A program made the translations under genes and the position numbers. Source: Oscillospiraceae bacterium (lineage in GTDB: Bacteria > Bacillota > Clostridia > Oscillospirales > Ruminococcaceae). Taken from it: DNA of 33,324 nucleotides. Below, piece after piece: positions 24,779-33,242 of the stretch. The DNA lies in contig JAAYCI010000105.1 of NCBI GenBank assembly GCA_012729855.1, positions 1 to 33,324 of the forward strand. Reading direction: 5' to 3'. The notes below the pieces were generated by a model. That model did no database searches, had not been told where the DNA came from, and worked only from the letters and a program-made list of their open reading frames with translations. Numbering within the stretch: the stretch's first letter is position 1; each line of letters starts with the position of its first letter.

Positions 24779-25618
24779 TTACTGGTTCCGCTTTTTATAC
24801 TGCTGGGGTGAAAGGCCAAATTCTTTGGTGAATGCCCGGTAGAAACCGGCGTAGTCCCCAAAGCCGCAGCGCTGGTAGGCCTCCTTTACGGGCACGCCGG
24901 CCAGCATGGCTTCGCGGCCAATTTGCAGCCGGCGCAAAAGTACATAGTGGTACAGGGAGGTGCCCATCTGCTTTTTGAAGCTGTGGGCCAGGTGCGAGGG
25001 GCTGTAGTCGAACTGCTCGGCCAGGCCGTCCACCGAAAGCGGCTCGGTGCAGTTGGCGTGAATATAGCTAAGCACGGGGGACAGGCGGTTGTCGTCGCCG
25101 GGCAGCAGCACGTCGTCGCCCTGGGCCTGGGCCATGCGGTTGATTTGCACCAGCAGCGCCGACAGGATGGCCTTGGTGGAAAGCTCGGAGTTCATGCGGT
25201 CGCTTTCGCACTCCTCGGCCAGGGTTTCAAAGGCGCCGGCCAGCGCCTCGGCCTGTGCCTCGGGCAGGCGCAGCAGGTAGCGGCCCTGGGCGCCCGCGCG
25301 GGCAAAGCCATAGTCGGCCTCGTCGTCCTGCAGTTTCATAAAGGTCATGTAGCGGCGGCTCATCCATACGCCGTGGCGGGTAAAGGGGCACCCCCGCGCC
25401 TTCAAAGTGGCGCCCACCATCACGCCCACCGGCACCAGCAGAATGTCGCCTACCTTCAGCTTGTAGTGCTGGTCTTCCACCCAGTATTCGGCGCTGCCCT
25501 CGGTCACGCACATCAGCTCATACACCTCGCGGGCCGCCGCCGGTATCTGCCCCGCGGCCACATCGCGCGAGGTGCCGCCTTCGTAGTCCCTTTGTCTAAG
25601 AAGCATTGCTCCAGCCAT
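24779..25618 (-). CDS. AraC-family transcriptional regulator
   Basis: 279 aa. The N-terminal half is a cupin-like sensing domain (about 25-110: YELMCVTEGSAEYWVEDQHYKLKVGDILLVPVG). The C-terminal 100 residues are the double-HTH AraC domain (LSVDGLAEQFDYSPSHLAHSFKKQMG, then VKEAYQRCGFGDYAGFYRAFTKEFGLSPQQYKK). The ligand is unknown, probably a sugar or other small carbon source. AGGAGG lies ten bases before the start. It is transcribed alone from its own promoter, and its target is not evident from the neighbours. Confidence 0.93.
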   Translation of the reverse strand: MAGAMLLRQRDYEGGTSRDVAAGQIPAAAREVYELMCVTEGSAEYWVEDQHYKLKVGDILLVPVGVMVGATLKARGCPFTRHGVWMSRRYMTFMKLQDDEADYGFARAGAQGRYLLRLPEAQAEALAGAFETLAEECESDRMNSELSTKAILSALLVQINRMAQAQGDDVLLPGDDNRLSPVLSYIHANCTEPLSVDGLAEQFDYSPSHLAHSFKKQMGTSLYHYVLLRRLQIGREAMLAGVPVKEAYQRCGFGDYAGFYRAFTKEFGLSPQQYKKRNQ

Positions 25619-25655
25619 TGGTATAAACCCTCCTACTGCATGGCAGCTTTTTCAT

Positions 25656-25684
25656 AGTATAGCGCAAATGAGCCAAAATTGCAA
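25656..25684 (-). promoter_or_regulatory. Promoter of the AraC gene
   Basis: On the minus strand TTGCAA (25679-25684), 17 bases, TATACT (25656-25661). Confidence 0.75.
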
Positions 25685-25759
25685 TATAGTAAAAAAAATA
25701 CCTGAAATAATGGGTATCCTGCTTCGTTGGGTGTGGGCTGTGCAGTGCGCAAAACAGCA

Positions 25760-26347
25760 TCATTTGCTATCCGGCCCCGGTTCACGCAGCAGTTTGCGCC
25801 TTTGGCGGTAGTCGGGCATCAGGCGGGCCATCTCGGCGTGGAAGGGCGCCTGATGGCCCGTGTGCAGGAAATGCACATATTCGTGCAGCACCACATACTC
25901 CAGCGCCGCACGGGGTTTTTCGGCCAGGCGCATATTCAGCGTGATGGTGCGTGTTTTGAGATTGCAGCTGCCCCAGCGGCTGGTCATGTCGCGCACCTTC
26001 AGCGTGGGCTTTTGCCCGCCCAGAAGGTCGGCGAACAGGGGGAAAATGGCGTCGCACACCGGGGCGAACAGCGCCAGGCACTCGGCCTTGGTATAGCGGC
26101 AGGGCGCGGCAGGTGCGGTGGCCAGCATCCGCTGCCGGGCAGAGAGAACCCACCCCGATTTTTTGGCCAGGAACGCCTCGATCTCGCCCAGCGGCATGCG
26201 GGGCGGGGCGCTTACGGCCACGCTGCCGTCGGGCCGCAGGCGCACGTTGAGGTTGCGCACCTTCTTGCGGGTAAGCTGGTAGTGTATGGTGCCGGCGGGG
26301 GTGGCCAGGGTGTGGGGTAAGGGGGTGTTCAGGGGTTGCTTCTTCAT
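25760..26347 (-). CDS. YgjP-like (DUF45) zinc metallopeptidase
   Basis: 195 aa. N-terminal YQLTRKKVRNLNVRLRPDGSVAVSAPP is the YgjP signature strand set, RDMTSRWGSCNLKTRTITLN (119-138) the WGS motif, and LHEYVHFLHTGH (154-165) the zinc-binding HExxH with a downstream His165 (H155, E156, H159). Family members are putative cytoplasmic zinc peptidases. ATG 26347 has AGGAAAGG seven bases upstream; the frame extends 15 codons further without an RBS. It follows the rubredoxin gene, separated by a large hairpin. Confidence 0.88.
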   Translation of the reverse strand: MKKQPLNTPLPHTLATPAGTIHYQLTRKKVRNLNVRLRPDGSVAVSAPPRMPLGEIEAFLAKKSGWVLSARQRMLATAPAAPCRYTKAECLALFAPVCDAIFPLFADLLGGQKPTLKVRDMTSRWGSCNLKTRTITLNMRLAEKPRAALEYVVLHEYVHFLHTGHQAPFHAEMARLMPDYRQRRKLLREPGPDSK

Positions 26348-26374
26348 GGGGGGGCCTTTCCTGTATACAGCAAA

Positions 26375-26410
26375 GCTGCTGCAAAGGGGCAAGCGCGCCT
26401 TTGCAGCAGC
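26375..26410 (-). terminator. Long hairpin after the rubredoxin gene
   Basis: GCTGCTGCAAAGG (26375-26387) pairs perfectly with CCTTTGCAGCAGC (26398-26410), loop of ten bases. The T-run after it is weak (TTTGCTG), so it may stabilise the mRNA end or allow partial read-through into the YgjP gene. Confidence 0.6.
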
Positions 26411-26424
26411 CGTGTAATGCCGTT

Positions 26425-26550
26425 TTAGTCTTTCACTTCTTCAAAGTTCTCGGCGCCGGTAACGCCGCACACCGGGCACACATCGGGCACGGTGTCGCTC
26501 TCGATAATCGCTCCGCAAACAATGCAACGCCATTTCTTGGTAGCAGCCAT
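26425..26550 (-). CDS. Minimal rubredoxin-like protein (41 aa)
   Basis: 41 aa: begins MAATKKWRCIVCGAIIESD, then VCPVCG, with cysteines at C9, C12, C25 and C28 forming a single Fe(SCys)4 site. It lacks about ten residues between the knuckles compared with a standard rubredoxin of about 52 aa and resembles the C-terminal rubredoxin domain of rubrerythrin. AGGAGG lies eight bases before the ATG. It is 73 bases after the flavodiiron gene, so it is probably the electron donor to that protein. Confidence 0.9.
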   Translation of the reverse strand: MAATKKWRCIVCGAIIESDTVPDVCPVCGVTGAENFEEVKD

Positions 26551-26623
26551 AGGTAGTGCCTCCTATTCAGTCTTTATAATATTCCAAACGCCGCGCCTTT
26601 GCAGGCAGGCGGTGATGGCCCTT

Positions 26624-27832
26624 TCAGGCTTTGTGCACGCCCAGCATCTCGTGGGCAAATTCCTCGCCAAACTTGCGGGCGGCGGCAAGGTCGTCGGCGG
26701 TGGGGTTCAGCCGTACGCGGATGCCCGGCAGCGGCAGGGTCATGCGCAGCTGCTCCAACCGGGTGGTGATATTCTGCACGGCCTCGCCGCTCCAGCCGTA
26801 GCTGCCAAAGGCGCCGGCAAACTTGCCCTTGTGGATAACCGGGTTCAGGCCCACCATCACTTCATAAATGGGGGGCAGGGCGTCGCCCACCAGGGTGGGG
26901 CTGCCCAGCAGCATGCCGTCGGCGCCGGCCACGGCGGCCTTGGCGGCGTCCATGGAGTCGGTCACCAAATCAAACAGCGTCACCTTTTTGATGCCGCCCT
27001 TGGTCAGGCCCTCGTGGATGGCCCGCGCCAGCGCCGCGGTGTAGCCGTAGGCCGACACATACACAATGGCCACGGCGGGCTCGTGCGGCGGTTCGGGCTG
27101 GCTCCACTGGCGGTACAGCTCCAGGTAGTAGGGGATATTCTTGCGCAGTGCGGGGCCGTGCCCGGTGCCAATGAACTCGATGGGCAGGTCCTTGATCTTG
27201 TTCAGCGCGTTCATCATGTGGGGGTGCTTGTAGGGCCCCATGATCTCATCGAAGTAGTATTTGTAAGCGTGGCCGAAGTCCACGTCCTCCATCAGGTCGT
27301 TGAACACGCGGTCGTCGGCGTAGTGGCAACCAAAGCAGTCGCAGCTGAACAGCGCTTTGATTTCGGGGATGTAGGTGAAGGAGGTATCGGGCCAGTGCAG
27401 CATGGGCACGTAGAGGAACTGCATGGTCATGCCGCCAATGTCTATGGTGTCGCCGTCGTTCACGGCCTGGCTGGGGAAGGGCGCGTTGACGATCTCCTTC
27501 ACAAAGGTGAGGGCGGTGGGGCTGCCCACCACGGTGGCACCCGGGGCCAGTTCCAGAATGCGTTTCAGGCAGCCGGTGTGGTCGGGCTCGGTATGGTTCA
27601 GCACGATGTAATCGATCTCCGACGGGCTGCATACGGCCTCGATGTTGCCGATGAATTCCTCGCAGAACTTGTCTTTCACCACCTCGAACAGTACCGTTTT
27701 GGTGCCGCCGCGCACCAGGAAGGCGTTGTAGCTGGTGCCGTGCTCGGTGGTCATGATGATATCGAAAACGCGCAGGTTTTTGTCCTGCACCCCCACCGAA
27801 AATACATTGTCCATGGCTTTTAGTGCGCCCAT
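26624..27832 (-). CDS. fprA: Flavodiiron protein (FprA-type O2/NO reductase)
   Basis: 402 aa. The metallo-beta-lactamase-like domain carries diiron ligands in NHTEPDHTG (H80, E82, D84, H85), LHWPDTSF (H146), the DCFGCHYADD segment (D165) and GTGHGP (H225). The flavodoxin domain from about 252 has IVYVSAYGYTAALARAI for FMN binding and LLGSPTLVG. It reduces O2 to water, and possibly NO, using rubredoxin electrons, protecting the hydrogenases. No extra C-terminal domain is present. GAAAGGATG lies eight bases before ATG 27832. It has its own promoter. Confidence 0.95.
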   Translation of the reverse strand: MGALKAMDNVFSVGVQDKNLRVFDIIMTTEHGTSYNAFLVRGGTKTVLFEVVKDKFCEEFIGNIEAVCSPSEIDYIVLNHTEPDHTGCLKRILELAPGATVVGSPTALTFVKEIVNAPFPSQAVNDGDTIDIGGMTMQFLYVPMLHWPDTSFTYIPEIKALFSCDCFGCHYADDRVFNDLMEDVDFGHAYKYYFDEIMGPYKHPHMMNALNKIKDLPIEFIGTGHGPALRKNIPYYLELYRQWSQPEPPHEPAVAIVYVSAYGYTAALARAIHEGLTKGGIKKVTLFDLVTDSMDAAKAAVAGADGMLLGSPTLVGDALPPIYEVMVGLNPVIHKGKFAGAFGSYGWSGEAVQNITTRLEQLRMTLPLPGIRVRLNPTADDLAAARKFGEEFAHEMLGVHKA

Positions 27833-27927
27833 TTTTCCACATCCTTTCGTTGCGTTGCGGGGTGTCCGCTATCCGTCGTTCGGGGGTGTGCCGGCCGGGC
27901 CCCGAACGGGGCTGTCATATACCCCAT

Positions 27928-27956
27928 ATCATAGCAAATTGCCGTGGAAAAAACAA
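27928..27956 (-). promoter_or_regulatory. Promoter of the flavodiiron-rubredoxin operon
   Basis: On the minus strand TTGTTT (27951-27956), 17 bases, TATGAT (27928-27933). The leader contains a GCCCCG/CGGGGC hairpin (about 27899-27914). Confidence 0.65.
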
Positions 27957-28043
27957 GCGAAGCATGGCCGGATGCGGGGCGGTGCATAGAGGGCATGATG
28001 GCGCGATTTGAAGCAAAAAATGCGCATATATAGGTTTTGTTTT

Positions 28044-28068
28044 GTGGCCCACCACCATGGCGGGCCAC
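28044..28068. repeat. Hairpin in the 27833-28170 gap
   Basis: GTGGCCC (28044-28050) pairs with GGGCCAC (28062-28068). There is no strong T-run on either side. Apart from this hairpin, the flavodiiron promoter and the terminator at 28144-28169, the 338-base gap shows nothing. Confidence 0.4.
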
Positions 28069-28143
28069 TTATGGCAGTGCTACAGCCAGATACAAATTAT
28101 TGATACACGCGCCCGGTGCCCTTGCAGGACGCTTTGCCGAAAG

Positions 28144-28169
28144 ATAAAAGCACGCCCGGCCAGGCATGC
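28144..28169 (-). terminator. Intrinsic terminator after the 165-aa membrane protein gene
   Basis: On the minus strand GCATGCC, loop, GGCGTGC, then TTTTATC. It starts within two bases of the stop codon. Confidence 0.55.
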
Positions 28170-28170
28170 G

Positions 28171-28668
28171 TTAGGGGGCCGGCAGCAGGGCCAGGCGCAG
28201 CAACAGTGCCAGCAGCAACACGTGCACCACCGCCAGCACAATGCCCATGGCCAGCGCGGGCAGGGGCACAAACAGCATCACGGCAACCAGGGCGGAGGTC
28301 GCCATGTTCAACGTGAAAGCACCGTAGGTTAGGGGTACCAAGCGCAGGCGGCTTTCTTTTTTCAGCATCTGCGTAAGGCCGCGCATCAGCCACAGGAACA
28401 GCAGCACTTCGCCCGCCGCCCGCAGCAGCGACAGCACCAGGTAAACGGTGCCGCCCAAAAAGAGCTGCGCAGCCGACACCACGGTGAGCGCAATGGCGCA
28501 CCAGCTGGCTTTGCCAAACCCGGGCATGGTTTTCTCCAGCGGGCGCGCGCCGTTAAATACCAGCAAAAAACCGACGGCATCAATCAAAAGATCGACGCCG
28601 GCCAGGGGGATGCTAAAAAATACGAACACAAAGCCTACCAGCATGATGGCCAGAGCGGTTCTGCGCAT
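28171..28668 (-). CDS. Small integral membrane protein of unknown function (165 aa)
   Basis: 165 aa with about five hydrophobic segments. It has no charged motif that identifies a family. AAAGGAGA lies directly upstream of the ATG. It is only 26 bases after the helicase gene, so it is co-transcribed with it. The function is unknown. Confidence 0.75.
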   Translation of the reverse strand: MRRTALAIMLVGFVFVFFSIPLAGVDLLIDAVGFLLVFNGARPLEKTMPGFGKASWCAIALTVVSAAQLFLGGTVYLVLSLLRAAGEVLLFLWLMRGLTQMLKKESRLRLVPLTYGAFTLNMATSALVAVMLFVPLPALAMGIVLAVVHVLLLALLLRLALLPAP

Positions 28669-28694
28669 GGTGTCTCCTTTGGGCCGCAGGCGGC

Positions 28695-28931
28695 TCAGTG
28701 GTTTTTCATATAATCCTCAAAGCTGGTAAACTTGGTGTCGCTGCCGTCGCGGCGGATCAGCTGCAGGGAGTCGTCGGCGGCCAGTTCTTCGTCGGAAAAG
28801 TTAAAAACGCCATTTTCAGTTTTCTTGATCTCGGGTACTTTCTGCTTGTCGTCAGCCTTTTTTTGCTGGCCTGGCTGGGTTTGCTGGCCGCCACGGCCTT
28901 TTCCACGGCGGCGGTTGTTATTGCGGGCCAT
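28695..28931 (-). other. Possible nested gene or internal start in the helicase tail (78 aa)
   Basis: In the same frame as the helicase, ATG 28931 is preceded by GGAGGAGAAAAT, a far better RBS than that of the helicase itself. The product would begin [17 protein letters not shown] and end FEDYMKNH, a small basic protein with an acidic C-terminus. It may be an ancestral separate gene fused by loss of a stop codon, or a genuine second start. Confidence 0.4.
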
Positions 28932-30461
28932 ATTTTCTCCTCCGTCCGTCTTGCCTGCCGGGGCCCGCGGGGCCACGGCAGGGCTTTCGGTTTTTTTGGC
29001 AGGTGGGGCAACGTCCGGCAGGGTGCTCCACACCGGGCGCTTGGTTACAATGGCTTTGCCGCCGCGTACCGCGCTGTAGGGGTCGGGCGGCTGGTTGCGG
29101 GGGCCGGCAGCGCCGCGCGGCTTTGCCGCAGGGCGTGTGCCAGGCTGCTTGGCTGGTGGTTTGGCGGGCTTTCCGGTTTGCGCCGGCTGGTTTTCCCTCG
29201 GCGGGTTCGCACTCTTTTTTGCGGGTTTCGCGGCATCTGCCCTGGGCGCTTTTTCAGCGGGCTTTGCGGCTTCATTTTTGCCGGGGCGGCCCTGCCGTGG
29301 GTTTTGCGCCGGCACGTGTTTTTCAAACACCTGCATGGGCCAGTCGTGTTCGGTCACCTCGGGCACCTTAAAGCCAATCAGCTTTTCAATATCCTTGAGG
29401 CAGTCCAGTTCGTCGTAGCAACAAAAGCTGACGGCGGTGCCGCCGTGGCCGGCGCGCCCGGTGCGGCCAATGCGGTGCACATAGGTTTCGGGCACGTTGG
29501 GCAGGTCGTAGTTGAACACGTGGGACAGTTCGGCAATGTCCAGCCCGCGGGCGGCAATGTCGGTGGCAATCAGCACCGGCACCCGGCCGTCCTTGAAGCG
29601 GGCCAGCGCGTCCTGGCGGGCGTTCTGGCTTTTGTTGCCGTGGATGGCCATGGCCTTGATGCCGTCGCGGTTCAATTCGCGCGCCACGCGGTCGGCCCCG
29701 TGCTTGGTGCGGGTGAACACCAGCGCGCTGGTCACGTTTTCGGCCCGCAGCAGGTGGGCCAACAGGCGGCGCTTGTTGGTTTTGTCCACGCGGTACAGGC
29801 TCTGGTCTATCTTCTCCACCGTGCTGCTCACCGGCGTGACAAATACCTTGGCGGGTTTGTGCAAAAGGCTGTCGGCCAGCTGGATAATCTCATCCGGCAT
29901 GGTGGCAGAAAACAGCAAGGTTTGCTTCTTTTCCGGCAAAAACTTCAGAACTTTCTTTACATCCTGCACAAAACCCATGTCCAGCATGCGGTCGGCTTCA
30001 TCAAGGACAAAAATCTCAACTTCAGCAAGTTTCACATAGCCCTGGCCAATCAAATCGTTCAGGCGGCCGGGGGTGGCCACCAGGATATCCACCCCGCGTT
30101 TCAGCTGGGCCACCTGGGGCGCCTGCCCCACGCCGCCAAAGATGACGGTGGAGCGCAGCGGCAGGTGCTTGCCGTAAATCTCGAAGCTCTCCTGTATTTG
30201 CAGGGCCAGTTCACGCGTGGGGGTAAGGATGAGCGAGCGGATGGGCCGCCCGGCCGGCGGCTTGCGGGCCGACAGCAGCTGCAAAATGGGCAGCGCGAAG
30301 GCGGCGGTTTTGCCGGTGCCGGTTTGGGCGCAGCCCAGCAGGTCGCGGCCGGCCAGCACCGGGGGGATGGCTTTTTCCTGTATGGGGCTGGGCTGGGTGT
30401 AGCCGGCTTCGGTTACGGCTTGCAGCAGGGGTGGTATTAGCGTTAAATCGGTAAATTTCAT
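28695..30461 (-). CDS. DEAD-box ATP-dependent RNA helicase with long basic tail
   Basis: 588 aa. The helicase core (about 1-370) carries the Q motif ([24 protein letters not shown]), [22 protein letters not shown], the HGNKSQNAR segment, [11 protein letters not shown] and [10 protein letters not shown], closest to the RhlE/CshA type. Residues about 400-588 are a Lys/Pro/Ala-rich disordered tail likely to bind RNA, ending in an acidic [15 protein letters not shown] segment. Start ATG 30461 matches the family N-terminus, but its RBS is weak (GGAATGG). Likely roles are ribosome assembly or mRNA turnover. A strong internal RBS and in-frame ATG at 28931 could give a separate 78-aa product. Confidence 0.93.
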   Translation of the reverse strand: MKFTDLTLIPPLLQAVTEAGYTQPSPIQEKAIPPVLAGRDLLGCAQTGTGKTAAFALPILQLLSARKPPAGRPIRSLILTPTRELALQIQESFEIYGKHLPLRSTVIFGGVGQAPQVAQLKRGVDILVATPGRLNDLIGQGYVKLAEVEIFVLDEADRMLDMGFVQDVKKVLKFLPEKKQTLLFSATMPDEIIQLADSLLHKPAKVFVTPVSSTVEKIDQSLYRVDKTNKRRLLAHLLRAENVTSALVFTRTKHGADRVARELNRDGIKAMAIHGNKSQNARQDALARFKDGRVPVLIATDIAARGLDIAELSHVFNYDLPNVPETYVHRIGRTGRAGHGGTAVSFCCYDELDCLKDIEKLIGFKVPEVTEHDWPMQVFEKHVPAQNPRQGRPGKNEAAKPAEKAPRADAAKPAKKSANPPRENQPAQTGKPAKPPAKQPGTRPAAKPRGAAGPRNQPPDPYSAVRGGKAIVTKRPVWSTLPDVAPPAKKTESPAVAPRAPAGKTDGGENMARNNNRRRGKGRGGQQTQPGQQKKADDKQKVPEIKKTENGVFNFSDEELAADDSLQLIRRDGSDTKFTSFEDYMKNH

Positions 30462-30702
30462 CTGGTATAGTCCATTCCGGGCACGGCGGCGTTGCGCTGT
30501 GCACTGTAATATTTGAGGCAAAGGGCCTGTGGCCCTGCCCTGCCGCCGGGAAAGGGCGGCCATTTGATACATGGGGTGTCTGCCTCGGGGGAGGAGGCAA
30601 AGCTTCCGGCGCCCCGCCGGGAAAGGCGCACACATGCTGAAAGGTATGCGGCGCCGGTTTACTGCATAAAGGGAAGCGCCCGCCCCGAAAAACCCGTGGG
30701 CA

Positions 30703-31395
30703 CTAGCGCAATAGCCGCAACAGGCAGCTGTTTTCGGCAAGCACACGCGGGTGCTCGGCTATGTCGCCCAGCTGGTGGGCGTCGGAGCTGGTCAAAATCT
30801 CCTGCCCGGGTGGCATACGGCCGGTATCAAGCAGTTTTTGCAAAGTGTGTTCGGGCCGTTTTACTTCATAGGCCTCAAACGGCAAGTCTTCAGGTGCAAA
30901 GCCCAGTACCGACAGCAGGGAGAAGCTGTCCTTGTCCACATGGGCGGGCACGGCAATACCGCCCAGCTCCTCGCACAGCCGCTTCACGGTGTAGATGTCC
31001 ATGCCCACCGCGCCGGTCAGCAGGCGGTCCACCTCCTGCAGCAGCTGGTCATCCTCATTCAGTACCAACTGGCGGCCCCAGATGTTATGGTCGTAGGGGT
31101 AGGCGGGCAGCTTTTCGTACAGGGCGTCGCTCATCTTCAGCGCGGCTTCCACGGTGGGGAAGTAGGTCAGCAGGTGGATTTCCTCGGCGGTGTTCACCTC
31201 GATGCCGGGAAGCAGCTTTACGCCGTAGGTGTCACAGGCTATTTTCACCGCCGGCAGGTTCAGCGCCGAGTTGTGGTCGGCCACGGCGATCACATCAATG
31301 CCGTTCAGCTTGGCAAAGCCGGCAATTGTGGCCGGGGTCATGTCGTCTTCCGCACAGGGCGATAAGCAGGAATGGATATGCAGGTCGTAAGTCAT
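30703..31395 (-). CDS. PHP-domain metallohydrolase of the hydrogenase-linked operon
   Basis: 230 aa. PHP motifs: [18 protein letters not shown] (H6, H8), [30 protein letters not shown] and [11 protein letters not shown], giving the multi-metal site of PHP phosphoesterases. The second motif has ADHNS. The start ATG overlaps the stop of the DRTGG gene by four bases (ATGA), so the two are translationally coupled. PHP proteins of this type recur beside DRTGG and [FeFe] hydrogenase-like genes in Clostridia; the substrate is not known. Confidence 0.9.
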   Translation of the reverse strand: MTYDLHIHSCLSPCAEDDMTPATIAGFAKLNGIDVIAVADHNSALNLPAVKIACDTYGVKLLPGIEVNTAEEIHLLTYFPTVEAALKMSDALYEKLPAYPYDHNIWGRQLVLNEDDQLLQEVDRLLTGAVGMDIYTVKRLCEELGGIAVPAHVDKDSFSLLSVLGFAPEDLPFEAYEVKRPEHTLQKLLDTGRMPPGQEILTSSDAHQLGDIAEHPRVLAENSCLLRLLR

Positions 31396-31733
31396 CGGCG
31401 TTCCTTATACAAATCTGCTGCTTTTGCAATGGCCAGGCCCGCTTCAAAGGCCGGCAGCGACGTTTTGACAATGGCCACCCCCTGCTGGGTGGCCTTCGCC
31501 TTGGCATCGTCGTCCAGCACGGCGTTTTCGCACAGCACGATGACCGCCACATCGGCCAGGGCCGCCACGGCTATGGCGTTCACGTTGCCCATAATGGTGC
31601 ACCAGGCGCTGTTGGCCGGGGCGCGGCCCATGGCCCAGCTCAACAGGTCGGCGCAGTACACCGAGGTTATTTCGCCGTCGCCCGGCACCGCGCTTTCAAA
31701 CTGCGGCAGGGTCGCCAATGCTTCTACTTTCAC
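31392..31733 (-). CDS. DRTGG-domain protein
   Basis: 113 aa, a single DRTGG-type domain (CADLLSWAMGRAPANSAWCT, NAIAVAALADVAVIVLCENA, GVAIVKTSLPAFEAGLAIAK). The GTG at 31733 is chosen because CGGAGGAA lies about six bases upstream; the frame runs further to 31766 with no RBS. The family occurs alone or fused to CBS or kinase domains and is thought to be regulatory, perhaps nucleotide-binding. It lies between the HydS-like gene (59-base gap) and the PHP gene (four-base overlap). Confidence 0.85.
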   Translation of the reverse strand: MKVEALATLPQFESAVPGDGEITSVYCADLLSWAMGRAPANSAWCTIMGNVNAIAVAALADVAVIVLCENAVLDDDAKAKATQQGVAIVKTSLPAFEAGLAIAKAADLYKERR

Positions 31734-31792
31734 AGGGATTCCTCCGTTTGGAGCGTGTTTGCCCACCGTATCCGGCAGGGGCAGACGACGCT

Positions 31793-33082
31793 CTAGTCAA
31801 TTTTATTGCCCTTGCCGTCCAGCCCGGCGGCCTGCAAAATGGCCTCCATCTTCTGGCGCATCAGCACCACGCAGTCGCCCAGCTCGGCGTCGCCGCGCAC
31901 CACGTCCTCGGCAAAGGCTTCGCAGGTGGGGGCGCCGCAGCTTCCACAATCAAGGTCGGGCAGCTTTTCCAAAATATCTTCAAGTTCTGCATACCGGTCA
32001 AAGCTTTCCTGCTTGGTTTTGCCCAGCTCCAGCACGGGGTTGTATTCCAGGGCGGTCTCCCAGTTCAGCAGTTCGGGCACCTCTTTTGTCTCCAGGTGGT
32101 TCAGGCTTACGGGCATGTAGCGGCGCAGCTTTTTAATCTTCGCCTTGGCAATGTAGGGGTTTTCCACCTGCAACACGCCCCCCACGCAGCCGCCTGCGCA
32201 GGCGTCCAGCTCCACAAACTCCACCTCGGGGAATTTGTCGTCCTCCAAGTCCTCCAGCACGCGTATCACGTTCTCAATGCCGTCGGCGGCCAGGTAGGCG
32301 TCGGTGGTCAGCAGGCCGGCGGCTTCGCCGCCAGACTCCGCCCACCCCAGCCCGATGCGCCCGCTTTGCGCGGGGTCAATGTCGGTGGCTTTTTTCATGG
32401 CGGGCAGCAGCAGGGGGTACACATCCTTCACAGCCACCGCGGCGTCAATGTCGCTGGTTTCGGTGCCCAGCGGCGTGCGCATGGCGGTCACCTTGGCGGG
32501 GCAGGGCGTCAGGAAGATGCAGCCCACCTCGTCGCGCTTGTAGCCCTGCGCTTCGGCCTCGTCCTTGGCCATGCGGGCGGCCAGCTCCACCGGGGCCAGC
32601 AGGGGCAGCACCCTGTCCAGCAGGGTGGGAAAGCGCACCTGGATGAGCCGCAGCACGGCCGGGCAGGCCGAGGAGATGACGGGCTTTTGCAGGCTGCCGG
32701 CATCCAGCAGCTTGCGGGTGGCGTCGCTCACCAGCTCGGCCGCGCGGCCCACGTCGAACACGGCGTCGAAGCCGATGCCCCGCAGCGCGGTGGTGATGAG
32801 CTCGGGGTCTTCCAGGTTGTTGAACTGGCCGCTCATGCTGGGCGGCACCAGGGCAATTTTATACTTGTAGTTGTCCATCACCGAGAGCGGGTCGGTGATG
32901 GCCTGCTTGGCGTGGTGCGGGCATACCCGAATACACTCGCCGCAGTCGATGCAGCGCTCGGTGATGATATGGGCTTTGCCGTCCCGCACGCGAATGGCCT
33001 CGGTGGGGCAGCGTTTGATGCAGTTGATGCATCCCTTACACTTGTCCTTGTCCAGTGTAACGGAGTGGAAATATTCAGACAT
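31793..33082 (-). CDS. Sensory-type [FeFe] hydrogenase-like iron-sulfur protein (HydS-like, no PAS)
   Basis: 429 aa. Two N-terminal [4Fe-4S] clusters (C15, C18, C21, C25; C44, C47, C50, C54) precede an H-cluster-type domain with three altered motifs: SSACPAVLRL (A139, C140), TPCPAKVTAM (C194) and DACAGGCVGG (C295, C299). The proton-transfer cysteine is Ala, as in sensory hydrogenases. A C-terminal CxxCxxxxC cluster (C379, C382, C387, with C404) follows. It therefore likely holds an H-cluster but senses rather than turns over H2. ATG 33082 has AGAGG eight bases upstream; the frame to 33214 has no RBS and spurious residues. It is the first visible gene of the DRTGG-PHP operon. Confidence 0.9.
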   Translation of the reverse strand: MSEYFHSVTLDKDKCKGCINCIKRCPTEAIRVRDGKAHIITERCIDCGECIRVCPHHAKQAITDPLSVMDNYKYKIALVPPSMSGQFNNLEDPELITTALRGIGFDAVFDVGRAAELVSDATRKLLDAGSLQKPVISSACPAVLRLIQVRFPTLLDRVLPLLAPVELAARMAKDEAEAQGYKRDEVGCIFLTPCPAKVTAMRTPLGTETSDIDAAVAVKDVYPLLLPAMKKATDIDPAQSGRIGLGWAESGGEAAGLLTTDAYLAADGIENVIRVLEDLEDDKFPEVEFVELDACAGGCVGGVLQVENPYIAKAKIKKLRRYMPVSLNHLETKEVPELLNWETALEYNPVLELGKTKQESFDRYAELEDILEKLPDLDCGSCGAPTCEAFAEDVVRGDAELGDCVVLMRQKMEAILQAAGLDGKGNKID

Positions 33083-33125
33083 TGTTCTAACCTCTTTTGC
33101 TTGGAACAGTCGCTGCGGGGCACAG

Positions 33126-33242
33126 TCTTGCGGTTCTGGTGCGCGGTCATTGTGGTGGGGGCGCTCGCCCCAGGTTTGCTGCAGGTGGGAAGTTTGCACC
33201 CACGCCTCGCTCACTCCGTTCGCTCTTGCGGTTCTGGTGCGC
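33126..33242 (+). repeat. 19-base direct repeat in the right-end intergenic region
   Basis: TCTTGCGGTTCTGGTGCGC occurs at 33126-33144 and 33224-33242, 98 bases apart. The second copy forms the left arm of the hairpin at 33229-33265. Between them is GAGCGAACGGAGTGAGCGAG (minus strand), a word that looks like part of a dispersed repeat. Confidence 0.75.

Noticed and set aside
30462..30746. N-terminal 95-residue extension of the helicase
   Set aside because: The family starts at the Q-motif region (MKFTDL); the extension is Arg/Cys-rich translated intergenic DNA.
33083..33214. N-terminal 44-residue extension of the HydS-like protein
   Set aside because: No RBS at the upstream ATG, residues unlike the family, and the region is repetitive; ATG 33082 has a good RBS.
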